Below are positions 15,895-23,588 of a stretch of 50,036 nt of DNA, in pieces (within the stretch, counting starts at the first letter, position 1; every line of letters starts with the position of its first letter). A program made the translations under genes and the position numbers. The DNA is from Gelidibacter japonicus (lineage in GTDB: Bacteria; Bacteroidota; Bacteroidia; Flavobacteriales; Flavobacteriaceae): assembly GCF_010725055.1 (NCBI RefSeq), contig NZ_BJKB01000023.1:1-50036 (forward strand), given 5' to 3'. Under the pieces are notes generated by a model. The model had not been told where the DNA came from. It worked only from the letters and a program-made list of their open reading frames with translations, and made no database searches.

Positions 15895-16188
15895 ATGAAA
15901 AATTACGACACCCTGTCTGAAGCCATAAATGACTTACAGGCCAATGATTACCCCTATGACTTCAACTTAAATCCTGAATGCTTGGAGTGTCCTTCTCTGA
16001 AAATTGAGATCCGACCAGAAGATTTTAAAGTAGATAAAATCTATCGCTTTGAAGGCATGAGTAGTACTGATGATAATAGTGTTTTATATGCTATATCCTC
16101 CAAAGATGGGATTAAAGGACTTCTGGTAGATGCCTACGGCGTCTATGCTGAAAACATTTCAGAAACAATGAGAACAAAATTACGCTAA
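15895..16188 (+). CDS. Small PRPP-synthetase-labelled family protein (not an enzyme of that name)
   Basis: A 97-aa protein. Short proteins like this are often named phosphoribosylpyrophosphate synthetase in Bacteroidota databases, but it lacks the size and motifs of Prs. Its core is YDTLSEAINDLQ, VDKIYRFEG, AISSKDGIKG and DAYGVYAENIS. A paralogue at 34317 shares the same order (TLSE, NL.P, VDKHYRFEG, AISS, KG, YGV, IS). Each paralogue lies in a sugar-phosphate/stress cluster, suggesting a regulatory or binding role there. Function is unknown and no catalytic residues are identifiable. Confidence 0.7.
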   Translation: MKNYDTLSEAINDLQANDYPYDFNLNPECLECPSLKIEIRPEDFKVDKIYRFEGMSSTDDNSVLYAISSKDGIKGLLVDAYGVYAENISETMRTKLR

Positions 16189-16206
16189 CAAACAAACTAT
16201 ACTATA

Positions 16207-18264
16207 ATGGAAAATCACGAAAATCACAATCACGACAAAATGGATCATTCAAAAAAGAAACAAAAAAAAGGAGATCATTCAGGTCACAATCCAGGACACG
16301 GAGAAATGGGCCATGACCATCACGAAATGATGATTGCCGACTTTAGAAAGCGGTTTTGGATAACACTTGTACTCACTATTCCCATAATTATCATCTCACC
16401 AATGATTCATGGCCTTTTTGGTTTTGAGATACTTCTCCCAGGAAACCAATACATATTATTTGCTCTTTCTTCCGTAGTATATTTCTATGGTGGCTGGCCG
16501 TTTTTAAAAGGAATCTGGTCAGAAGTCAAAGAAGGTGCTCCTGGAATGATGACGCTTATTGCTATGGCCATTACCGTAGCCTATGTATATAGTTCAGCAA
16601 CGGTGTTTGGACTTGAAGGCGTCGATTTCTTTTGGGAGCTGGCGACGCTAATAGCTATTATGCTTGTCGGACACTGGATAGAAATGAGAAGTGTTTTAGG
16701 CGCTTCAAAAGCATTGCAACTTTTAGTAAGCATGATGCCAGCCGAAGCACATCGCATCACAGGCGATACCGTAGAAGACATACCACTCGAAGATTTATTA
16801 ATAGACGACATCATTTTAGTTAGGCCTGGCGAGAAGGTTCCTGCCGATGGAATTATTATTGAAGGCTCAAGTTATTTAAATGAATCTATGCTTACAGGAG
16901 AGTCAAAACCTGTGAAAAAAGATGAAAAGGATAAAGTCATCGGAGGCTCGGTAAACGGCAATGGTAGCCTAAAGATAAAGGTAGAGCATACGGGCAAAGA
17001 CAGCTACCTTAACAAGGTCATCACAATGGTAGAGGAAGCGCAAAAGACCAAATCTAAAATGCAAAACCTTTCAGACAGGGCTGCAAAATGGTTGACCTAT
17101 ATTGCTTTGGCCATTGGTTTTGGAACATTGGCCGTTTGGTTGATGCTTGGGTTTCCATTTGTATTTGCATTGGAAAGAATGGTTACCGTGATGGTGATTG
17201 CCTGTCCGCACGCATTGGGTCTTGCCATACCTTTGGTAGTTGCCATTTCGACTGCTGTTTCAGCTCAAAACGGATTATTAATTCGCAACAGGACCGCTTT
17301 TGAAGAATCACGTAAAATATCTGTTTTGATTTTTGATAAAACAGGAACGCTTACCAAAGGTGATTTTGGGGTGACACGTATTGAATCTGTAAATGAAAAA
17401 TTTTCAAAAGAGGAAATATTGCGCCTTGCAAGTGCTCTGGAACTAAGTTCAGAACATCCTATTGCCGTTGGTATTATTAAAAAAGTAAAAGAAGATAATA
17501 TCACCATTCCCAATCCTGAAAACTTTAATGCTATTACTGGTAAAGGCGTAGAGGCAAGTGTAGAGGGTAAGGATATTAAAGTGGTTAGTCCTGGTTATTT
17601 AAGGGATGAAAAAATTACCATCCCCAAAGATGCTTATAGTGATGCCGCTGAAACTGTTGTATTCGTATTAATCGATGGACAACTGGCGGGGTATATCGCT
17701 CTTGCCGATGAGATTAGACCAGAATCTGCGGAAGCTATAAAAGTATTTAAAAAGAACAATATAAAAGTTTTGATGGCAACTGGCGACAATGAAATAACTG
17801 CCAAAGCTGTAAGCGATAGCCTTGGTCTGGATGGCTATTATGCCGAAGTGTTACCACACCAAAAAGTAGAAATTGTAGAAGAGTTACAAAATAAAGGAGA
17901 GTTTGTAGCTATGACGGGCGATGGCGTAAACGATGCACCCGCACTTGCCAAAGCTGATGTAGGCATCGCTGTTGGCTCTGGTACTGATGTAGCTGCTGAA
18001 ACTGCCGATATTATTCTTGTAAACAGTAACCCACAGGATATATCCAACTTAATATTATTTGGTAAAGCGACCTACAATAAAATGATTCAGAATCTAATTT
18101 GGGCAACAGGATATAACGTTGTAGCTATTCCCCTAGCTGCTGGTATTCTCTATACTTCAGGTTTTGTATTGGGACCAGCTATCGCAGCTGTATTTATGAG
18201 TTTGAGTACAATTATTGTGGCAATTAATGCACAATTATTAAAGCGAAAAATCGGTAAAAAATAA
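16207..18264 (+). CDS. copB: CPH-type (CopB-like) P-type heavy-metal ATPase
   Basis: A 685-aa P1B-type ATPase that would export Cu or a related ion from the cytoplasm. Residues 1-42 form a His-rich metal-binding tail (HENHNHDKMDHSKKK and later GHDHHEMM) instead of HMA domains. Also present are the actuator TGES (230-233), the membrane motif IACPHALGLAIPL with CPH at 333-335, the phosphorylation site DKTGT (377-381), an SEHP motif and GDGVNDAP. CPH marks the P1B-3 (CopB) subgroup. The next gene, an MFS exporter, starts directly at the following base. The small metal proteins near 3-4 kb are plausible partners. Confidence 0.92.
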   Translation: MENHENHNHDKMDHSKKKQKKGDHSGHNPGHGEMGHDHHEMMIADFRKRFWITLVLTIPIIIISPMIHGLFGFEILLPGNQYILFALSSVVYFYGGWPFLKGIWSEVKEGAPGMMTLIAMAITVAYVYSSATVFGLEGVDFFWELATLIAIMLVGHWIEMRSVLGASKALQLLVSMMPAEAHRITGDTVEDIPLEDLLIDDIILVRPGEKVPADGIIIEGSSYLNESMLTGESKPVKKDEKDKVIGGSVNGNGSLKIKVEHTGKDSYLNKVITMVEEAQKTKSKMQNLSDRAAKWLTYIALAIGFGTLAVWLMLGFPFVFALERMVTVMVIACPHALGLAIPLVVAISTAVSAQNGLLIRNRTAFEESRKISVLIFDKTGTLTKGDFGVTRIESVNEKFSKEEILRLASALELSSEHPIAVGIIKKVKEDNITIPNPENFNAITGKGVEASVEGKDIKVVSPGYLRDEKITIPKDAYSDAAETVVFVLIDGQLAGYIALADEIRPESAEAIKVFKKNNIKVLMATGDNEITAKAVSDSLGLDGYYAEVLPHQKVEIVEELQNKGEFVAMTGDGVNDAPALAKADVGIAVGSGTDVAAETADIILVNSNPQDISNLILFGKATYNKMIQNLIWATGYNVVAIPLAAGILYTSGFVLGPAIAAVFMSLSTIIVAINAQLLKRKIGKK

Positions 18265-19470
18265 ATGGGTAGGAAAGAAAAACTCAACAGGATATCTTTA
18301 ATCCTGTTGAGTTTATTCGTAGTGATGTTGGGCTATGGTATCTTATTGCCAACCCTTCCTTACTATACCGAAAGATTAGCATTAAAAGACAATCTTGATA
18401 CAAACCTTATCAATTTTCATATTGGATTGCTCACAAGCATTTATCCATTTTTCCAATTACTATTTGTGGTGGTTTGGGGAAGGCTATCAGACAATTACGG
18501 TCGTAAACCTATTATCATTTGTGGCCTTATTGGTTTTGTAATTATGCAATTACTTACCGGTCTTGCTACATCATTAACGATGCTATATGTTGCTCGCATC
18601 TTTGGTGGTATTTTTACGTCATCAGTTATTCCAGTTAGCAACGCATATTTGAGCGACATTACTTCTGAAAAACGAAGAACAAAGATAATGGCCTGGTCTG
18701 GTGTTGCAATAAGTTCTGGGGTTATTTTTGGTCCTGTTATTGGTGGGTTACTTTCACAAACTGACCTTCATTTACAATATTCTTTTGGTCTGCTACATTT
18801 AGACCGATTTTCAACGCCATTTCTTTTCGCAGCACTACTAGGATTGATTGTCCTATTTATTGTTATGAAATGGTTAAAAAACACTACACGTGTACATAAG
18901 TTCACAACCCAAAAAGTGAGGTTGCGATTCACATTTACCAAATATTTTGCCGTATTACTGGTTCTGTCGTTTGTCATCCAATTTGTAGTAACGCTGTTTG
19001 AAACCGTCTTTTCAATATATGGGAAAGATGAATTAGGGTTTAACAGCAAACAGTTGGGTTTAGGTTTTATGCTGTGTGGTTCTGTGATGACCGTTTTACA
19101 GCCTGTATTTGCTAGTTATGGTGAGAAGTTTTTATCGCCTAAAAAGCAAATTGCCATTGGGTTCCTAATAGCCGGAGTATCCTTGATTGCTTTTCCTTTT
19201 TTTACAAGTGAATTCTTGGTATATGGATTAATCATTATGTTTGCTGCTGGTGGTGCTTTGGTAACGCCAAACTTGTTATCAGCAGTATCATTGACATCTA
19301 AAGAAAATACAGGTAGAAATATATCCATACAAAGCTCAACAGGTAGCGTAGGTCAGATTTTAGGTCCTGTTGTAGGTACTTGGCTGATTGCAGATAGTTT
19401 TTACTATCCGTTTATTATAGCCGGATTAATAGTTATAATTTCAATTGGATTAGTCCGATTTGTCACTTAA
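18265..19470 (+). CDS. MFS exporter
   Basis: A 401-aa major facilitator superfamily transporter with about 12 membrane helices. The loop 2-3 signature is GRLSDNYGRKPIII (residues about 72-85), and the start LSLFVVMLGYGILLPTLPYY is typical of drug:proton antiporters of the TetA/Bmr type. The first codon abuts the stop of copB with no gap, so the two are co-translated or at least co-transcribed. The substrate is unknown; a metal-chelate, drug or sugar efflux role cannot be told apart from sequence. Confidence 0.85.
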   Translation: MGRKEKLNRISLILLSLFVVMLGYGILLPTLPYYTERLALKDNLDTNLINFHIGLLTSIYPFFQLLFVVVWGRLSDNYGRKPIIICGLIGFVIMQLLTGLATSLTMLYVARIFGGIFTSSVIPVSNAYLSDITSEKRRTKIMAWSGVAISSGVIFGPVIGGLLSQTDLHLQYSFGLLHLDRFSTPFLFAALLGLIVLFIVMKWLKNTTRVHKFTTQKVRLRFTFTKYFAVLLVLSFVIQFVVTLFETVFSIYGKDELGFNSKQLGLGFMLCGSVMTVLQPVFASYGEKFLSPKKQIAIGFLIAGVSLIAFPFFTSEFLVYGLIIMFAAGGALVTPNLLSAVSLTSKENTGRNISIQSSTGSVGQILGPVVGTWLIADSFYYPFIIAGLIVIISIGLVRFVT

Positions 19471-19542
19471 AACTTTTAAAATTGAAATTCCAAATAAAAA
19501 AACTCCATACAGCTTTACTTAAATATAATGAATTATAAATCA

Positions 19543-19565
19543 GGTGCGTAATTCGGTGCGTAATT
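19543..19565. repeat. Two direct copies of GGTGCGTAATT, candidate integrase arm site
   Basis: GGTGCGTAATT occurs at 19543-19553 and 19555-19565 (12-bp period). A related sequence, GGTGTGTAA, lies at 23268-23276. Each lies 67-68 bp before a copy of CCTCTTTCTCCGC (19623 and 23335). The repeat and spacing are seen directly; a role as an arm-type recombinase binding site is inferred. Confidence 0.4.
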
Positions 19566-19642
19566 AGAAATATATTATTTTAATTGTTTGATTTTCAATA
19601 ACTTAATTATTTAAAGATAGTTCCTCTTTCTCCGCAAAAGGA

Positions 19643-19670
19643 AACCCACGACGAAAGTTGTGGGTTTTTT
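19643..19670 (+). terminator. Rho-independent terminator in repeat copy 1
   Basis: AACCCACGAC (19643-19652), tetraloop GAAA, GTTGTGGGTT (19657-19666), then T-run to 19670. A 10-bp stem with one G-U pair. It could end transcription from the copB-MFS unit. Confidence 0.7.
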
Positions 19671-19827
19671 ATTTGGTGCAACGACTCAAGCCCCTTTAGC
19701 TTGAAAGGAGTGGAACCAAATAAAAAACACAGCATCGCCTTTTTCTGGCGATGCGCGGGTTTCTATGCTTGCACAGGATTTCCTTTTGGGCATCAACGAC
19801 GTTAATCCCTCTTTCTCCGCAAAAGGA

Positions 19828-19855
19828 AACCCACGACGAAAGTTGTGGGTTTTTT
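19828..19855 (+). terminator. Rho-independent terminator in repeat copy 2
   Basis: Identical hairpin and T-run to the copy-1 terminator, displaced by 185 bp. Confidence 0.65.
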
Positions 19856-20012
19856 ATTTGGTGCAACGACTCAAGCCCCTTTAGCTTGAAAGGAGTGGAA
19901 CCAAATAAAAAACACAGCATCGCCTTTTTCTGGCGATGCGCGGGTTTCTATGCTTGCACAGGATTTCCTTTTGGGCATCAACGACGTTAATCCCTCTTTC
20001 TCCGCAAAAGGA

Positions 20013-20040
20013 AACCCACGACGAAAGTTGTGGGTTTTTT
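20013..20040 (+). terminator. Rho-independent terminator in repeat copy 3
   Basis: Identical hairpin and T-run to the copy-1 terminator, displaced by 370 bp. Confidence 0.65.
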
Positions 20041-20299
20041 ATTTGGTGCAACGACTCAAGCCCCTTTAGCTTGAAAGGAGTGGAACCAAATAAAAAACAC
20101 AGCATCGCCTTTTTCTGGCGATGCGCGGGTTTCTATGCTTGCACAGGATTTCCTTTTGGGCATCAACGACATTAATCCTCTTTCTCCGCAAAAGCCCCCC
20201 TACGGGCACCAACTGGATGAAAATAAGTCTAATTTAGACCAATGCATCGACCTTTTTTAAATGTCATCATTTAATAGTTAAACCACATGGCTTTTATGT

Positions 20300-20332
20300 G
20301 CCTTTATCCTGCCTTTATCCTGCCTTTATCCT
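20300..20332. repeat. 11-bp tandem repeat GCCTTTATCCT, three copies
   Basis: Three exact head-to-tail copies at 20300-20310, 20311-20321 and 20322-20332. Such perfect short repeats suggest slippage. They lie in the gene-free spacer. Confidence 0.85.
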
Positions 20333-20349
20333 GCCACTAGACAAGACAT

Positions 20350-20373
20350 TGACCCGTCCTATGACCCGTCCTA
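20350..20373. repeat. 12-bp tandem repeat TGACCCGTCCTA, two copies
   Basis: Two exact copies at 20350-20361 and 20362-20373, 17 bp after the 11-bp array. Seen directly; no function is assigned. Confidence 0.8.
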
Positions 20374-20653
20374 AAATAGCTATACAGATTATTAATTAAA
20401 TCCTGTTATAGTTATACAAATACTAAAATAGCTATATTTTCAACAGGTGGTTTAAGGTGGTGTCCAACAATAGCCACACTAATTACAACGTAAAAATATC
20501 AGCACCCAACCACATGTCCTATTGATTGTCTTGGCTGTTGCTTGTTTAGAAAGTTGCTTCAAAATTTTCTTGATGTTTTTTAGTTTATTAATTTAGTTAC
20601 TTAAACACGCAACAAACCTTACAAGCGCGTTGTTAGCCATTTAGGACCACATC

Positions 20654-21418
20654 ATGAAGTTCTTTCGAAGAGTAAGACATAAGCTAATTTTAGACCATAA
20701 AAAAATTCAATACCTGAAGTATGCGTTGGGTGAAATCATACTGGTTGTCATAGGGATTTTGATTGCATTGCAGATCAATAATTGGAATCAGACGAAAAAA
20801 GATAAAATTTCTTTGAATGAATATTTGATAAAAATAAAGTCACATACAAAAGAAGATTTAGAACAGTTGGAAGAATTAGCAAAAGGGAGAAAGCAAATTG
20901 CTGATCTCTGTAAAAAAGCACGAAATAGCATTTTAAACAAGACTGAAAATGACCATCTTTTTTTGTTCAAGATCAGTGGCACTGCTTTTGCCGATTTTTA
21001 CTTTAAACCCAATTCAGGTGGTTATGAATCATTAAAGAATTCGAAATATTATGGCAAAATAAACAATACCCAACTTGATTCGCTTTTGGCCAAATATCAC
21101 CGTTTAGTAGATGATATTGCAGAAAATGAGAGGAGTTATAATCAATATACAGTTCACCAAGAGAATTATCTTGATACTCAATTTGATAGGTCACTCATTT
21201 TGGCTGCCGCATTTATGCCATTAGATTCCTTAGCCACTAAAGCTACGCCCCAGTCTGAATACGACCAAGCATTCATTGAATATACCGCCACACCAGCTTA
21301 TAGAAATGTGATTAGCTTGGCCGCCTGGCAATTTGATACCATGATTGACCAATATCACGAACTAACAGAACTAGGCCATCTTATTATTAAAGAAATAGAT
21401 TCAATAACTACAGGTTAA
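20654..21418 (+). CDS. DUF6090 family protein
   Basis: A 254-aa protein with a basic N-terminus, one membrane helix at about residues 28-43 (YALGEIILVVIGILIALQIN) and a long soluble helical part. The sequence GEIILVVIGILIALQINNWN is the recognised hallmark of DUF6090, a family largely restricted to Flavobacteriia and relatives. Function is unknown. It is followed 8 bp later by a serine hydrolase gene, which suggests an operon. Its position between two repeat modules makes it a candidate cargo gene. Confidence 0.8.
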   Translation: MKFFRRVRHKLILDHKKIQYLKYALGEIILVVIGILIALQINNWNQTKKDKISLNEYLIKIKSHTKEDLEQLEELAKGRKQIADLCKKARNSILNKTENDHLFLFKISGTAFADFYFKPNSGGYESLKNSKYYGKINNTQLDSLLAKYHRLVDDIAENERSYNQYTVHQENYLDTQFDRSLILAAAFMPLDSLATKATPQSEYDQAFIEYTATPAYRNVISLAAWQFDTMIDQYHELTELGHLIIKEIDSITTG

Positions 21419-21426
21419 AAGGGAAA

Positions 21427-22455
21427 ATGATAAAAAACAAAAAAGCCAAATGGATTGTACGCATTTTGTTGTTCGTCGGAACAGCCATATCCCTGTTTTT
21501 TGTGCCATGGATTTTGGTAAAAGCCTGGATTCTACCGCTCCCCGACACTGTTCAAGAACAAGTAGATGAGGCCATTGGATATGGATTTGATGGCATGATT
21601 GTTTATGTGGACGAAGCAGGAAAACCACCAGCGTTTTATACAGGTGGTTGGAAAGATAGAGAAAACAAAATACCGGCCGACGCTAATTCACTATTCAAAA
21701 TTGCGAGTATCAGCAAGTTGTATACGGCAGTAGCTATCACCAAAATGGTCAAGGAAAAACGCTTGTCCTTGGATGAAACGCTTGCCGATTATTTTCCAAA
21801 CCTTACAGATAGAATTGAAAATGCAGAGAACATCACATTGAAGATGATGGTTCAACATCGGTCTGGAATTCCCAATTTCACAGATAATCCTGCCTTTTGG
21901 GAAAACGAACAGGAAAACAACAAAAATGCCCTCGATTTTGCCCTCGATTTGCCAGCAAACTTTGAACCTGATAAAGGATACGAATATTCAAACACAAATT
22001 ATTTATTGCTTCGCAGAATTATGGATACCGTATTGGGATATAATCACCACGAATACATCAAAGAGAAAATATTGAGACCATTAAAGCTGAACCATACTTT
22101 TTTTTCGATTACTGAAGTCGATTTAAATGATGTGATGAGTGGATACTATGTGGGCGATAACGAAGATTTCAAAGCTAATGAGAACGGAATGTTAGCCACA
22201 GCAGAAGATGTCGGAATGTTTTTGCGAGCCCTAAACGATGGTTCTGTATTTGAAGAAGGAGAACAGGAAATCTATCCTTACGTCTATGACCACGGAGGTC
22301 TGGTTGTTGGATATCAAAGCCTTGCAGAATATCATGAAGATATTGACACAGTTGTGGTGCAGTTTATAAACACAACAGATTTTAATGGTTATGAATGGAA
22401 TTTGTCCGAGATTATGATTAACCGTATTGTCAAGATCATAAAAAGAAATAGGTAA
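21427..22455 (+). CDS. Serine hydrolase, beta-lactamase / DD-peptidase family (class C)
   Basis: A 342-aa protein with an N-terminal membrane anchor (about residues 8-35, so probably exported and tethered) and the class C penicillin-binding fold. Active-site motifs: SISK (Ser94 nucleophile and Lys97), YSN (Tyr187-Asn189) and DHGG near residue 290 in place of KTG. These occur in DD-carboxypeptidases, esterases and beta-lactamase-like proteins; the substrate cannot be assigned. It lies in a tight run after DUF6090 and 8 bp before the NAD(P)-binding gene. Confidence 0.88.
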   Translation: MIKNKKAKWIVRILLFVGTAISLFFVPWILVKAWILPLPDTVQEQVDEAIGYGFDGMIVYVDEAGKPPAFYTGGWKDRENKIPADANSLFKIASISKLYTAVAITKMVKEKRLSLDETLADYFPNLTDRIENAENITLKMMVQHRSGIPNFTDNPAFWENEQENNKNALDFALDLPANFEPDKGYEYSNTNYLLLRRIMDTVLGYNHHEYIKEKILRPLKLNHTFFSITEVDLNDVMSGYYVGDNEDFKANENGMLATAEDVGMFLRALNDGSVFEEGEQEIYPYVYDHGGLVVGYQSLAEYHEDIDTVVVQFINTTDFNGYEWNLSEIMINRIVKIIKRNR

Positions 22456-22462
22456 ACAAAAT

Positions 22463-23200
22463 ATGAAGGTTTTAGTAGTAGGTGCAAGCGGAGCAACAGG
22501 TAGACAATTGGTTAATCAGCTTCTTATCCAAGGAAATGAAGTTAAAGTCATCGTTCGTTCTACCCAAAACCTACCCGAATTATGGAAAAATAATGATAAA
22601 GTACAAATTATCACAGCAAGCCTACTGGAATTAAGTGACGAAGAAATGAGCACATATGTTTCTGATTGCAGCGCTGTGGCATCCTGTCTTGGACACAATT
22701 TGAATTGGAAAGGCATCTACGGCAAACCAAGAAAACTGGTTACTGATGCCACCAAACGTCTTTGTTCAGCAATAAAAAACAGTAGTTCAAAACATCCTGT
22801 TAAATATGTGTTGATGAACACTTCTGGGAATCAAAATCGGGATTTAAATGAGCCCATTTCGTTTGCTCAAAAGTGTGTTATGAGTCTTTTAAGATTGTTA
22901 TTGCCCCCGCACGTAGATAATGAAAAGGCGGCCGATTATTTAAGAACTAAAATTGGTCAAAATGATAAGCATGTTGAGTGGGTGGCCGTTAGACCCGATG
23001 GTTTAATAAATGAAAACGAAGTAACCGAATATGTAATTTATCCTTCACCGATTAGAAGTGCAATTTTTAACGCCGGCAAAGTAAGTAGAATAAATGTCGG
23101 TCATTTTATGTCGGAATTAATTAACGATGATAATCTATGGAATAAATGGAAGGGTCAAATGCCAGTTATTTATTCTAAAGCATCAGCATTTTCTCTTTAA
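22463..23200 (+). CDS. NAD(P)-binding protein, SDR/NmrA-like
   Basis: A 245-aa Rossmann-fold protein starting VLVVGASGATGRQLVNQLL, a classical GxxGxxG dinucleotide site of atypical SDR/NmrA-type proteins. An SCLGHN-containing segment and a later EWVAVRPDGL also fit that group. The Tyr-x3-Lys catalytic pair of classical SDRs is not evident, so it may be a redox sensor or isomerase-like enzyme. It ends the run that begins with DUF6090. A hairpin terminator follows 21 bp later. Confidence 0.8.
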   Translation: MKVLVVGASGATGRQLVNQLLIQGNEVKVIVRSTQNLPELWKNNDKVQIITASLLELSDEEMSTYVSDCSAVASCLGHNLNWKGIYGKPRKLVTDATKRLCSAIKNSSSKHPVKYVLMNTSGNQNRDLNEPISFAQKCVMSLLRLLLPPHVDNEKAADYLRTKIGQNDKHVEWVAVRPDGLINENEVTEYVIYPSPIRSAIFNAGKVSRINVGHFMSELINDDNLWNKWKGQMPVIYSKASAFSL

Positions 23201-23220
23201 ATTATAAAATTTATTTCAAG

Positions 23221-23246
23221 ACCCCACCAGATTTGAAGGGGTTTTT
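23221..23246 (+). terminator. Rho-independent terminator after NAD(P)-binding gene
   Basis: ACCCC (23221-23225) pairs with GGGGT (23238-23242), followed by TTTT. The outer bases TCAA/TTGA may extend the stem. It would end the 20654-23200 unit. Confidence 0.6.
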
Positions 23247-23262
23247 GATTGTATACGGATGG

Positions 23263-23413
23263 AATTCGGTGTGTAAATTTATTGAAAAAATTATAACTAT
23301 TTAATTATCAGAACGATTCATAAACAAAAATAATCCTCTTTCTCCGCCAACGGAAACCCACGACGTAAGTTGTGGGTTTTTTGTTTGTTGCAACGACTCA
23401 AGCCCCTTCGGGG
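23263..23413. repeat. Second attachment-like module: diverged copy of the 185-bp unit start
   Basis: AATTCGGTGTGTAA (23263-23276) is followed 67 bp later by CCTCTTTCTCCGCC at 23335, then a terminator hairpin AACCCACGAC-GTAA-GTTGTGGGTT (23355-23378) with T-run, then CAACGACTCAAGCCCC and a CCCCTTCGGGG hairpin (23403-23413). About 75 bp align with the start of the 19623 unit. The CCGCCA end fits a tRNA 3' terminus with CCA. This is seen in the sequence; a recombination-site role is inferred. Confidence 0.55.
23355..23382 (+). terminator. Terminator hairpin in the diverged repeat copy
   Basis: 10-bp stem with loop GTAA and following T-run, homologous to the array terminators with a changed loop. 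No + strand gene is close upstream other than the one ending at 23200. Confidence 0.6.
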
Positions 23414-23588
23414 ATCAAGTCATAAAACTATGGGGTTTTAGGGATATATAATTTTAATAGTCCATCTATCAACTTTTAATAATTGATCGTGAATCTTTTA
23501 AGAAACATAAACCTTCAGTTACTAATAGGTAATATTATAATCCGATTAAATTAAATCTAACCAAGTTAAATGTATCAATCAAGAAAAA

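Larger units (their letters stand above)
19623..20195. repeat. Tandem array of 185-bp structured repeats (three copies plus a truncated fourth)
   Basis: Three near-identical 185-bp units begin at 19623, 19808 and 19993. A fourth, from 20177, keeps only about 19 bp before diverging. Each unit starts CCTCTTTCTCCGCAAAAG, which resembles the 3' end of a tRNA gene. It then has a terminator hairpin, a long perfect inverted repeat of 14-bp arms (19664-19677 with 19715-19728 in copy 1) with an inner TCAAGC/GCTTGA stem, and GCATCGCC/GGCGATGC (19732-19739 with 19747-19754). Translations through it (74 and 79 aa) simply repeat and are not genes. Confidence 0.85.
20196..20653. other. Gene-free spacer before DUF6090 gene
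   Basis: About 460 bp without a coding region. It contains the short tandem repeats listed at 20300 and 20350, two copies of AAATAGCTATA (near 20374 and 20427), a CCTGTT/AACAGG inverted repeat at about 20402-20447, and A+T-rich sequence before the gene at 20654. GCGTTGTTAGCC lies about 20 bp before that gene. No RNA gene was recognised. Confidence 0.5.

Noticed and set aside
15895-16188. Phosphoribosylpyrophosphate synthetase
   Set aside because: At 97 aa it lacks the Prs fold length and PRPP/ATP-binding motifs; the name is a historical label for the family.
19623-19640. A complete tRNA-Ser gene
   Set aside because: Only the 3' end-like sequence CCTCTTTCTCCGC is present; no matching 5' acceptor arm, anticodon or D-arm is found upstream.
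19696-20175. Four repeated reading frames (74 and 79 aa) on both strands in the 185-bp array
   Set aside because: They are identical copies shifted by 185 bp, run through terminator and hairpin sequences, and resemble no protein; they are repeat artefacts.
20610-20640. Integron attC-like site (GCGTTGTTAGCC)
   Set aside because: GTTAGCC is close to but does not meet the GTTRRRY core, and no complementary partner site or integron integrase is present.
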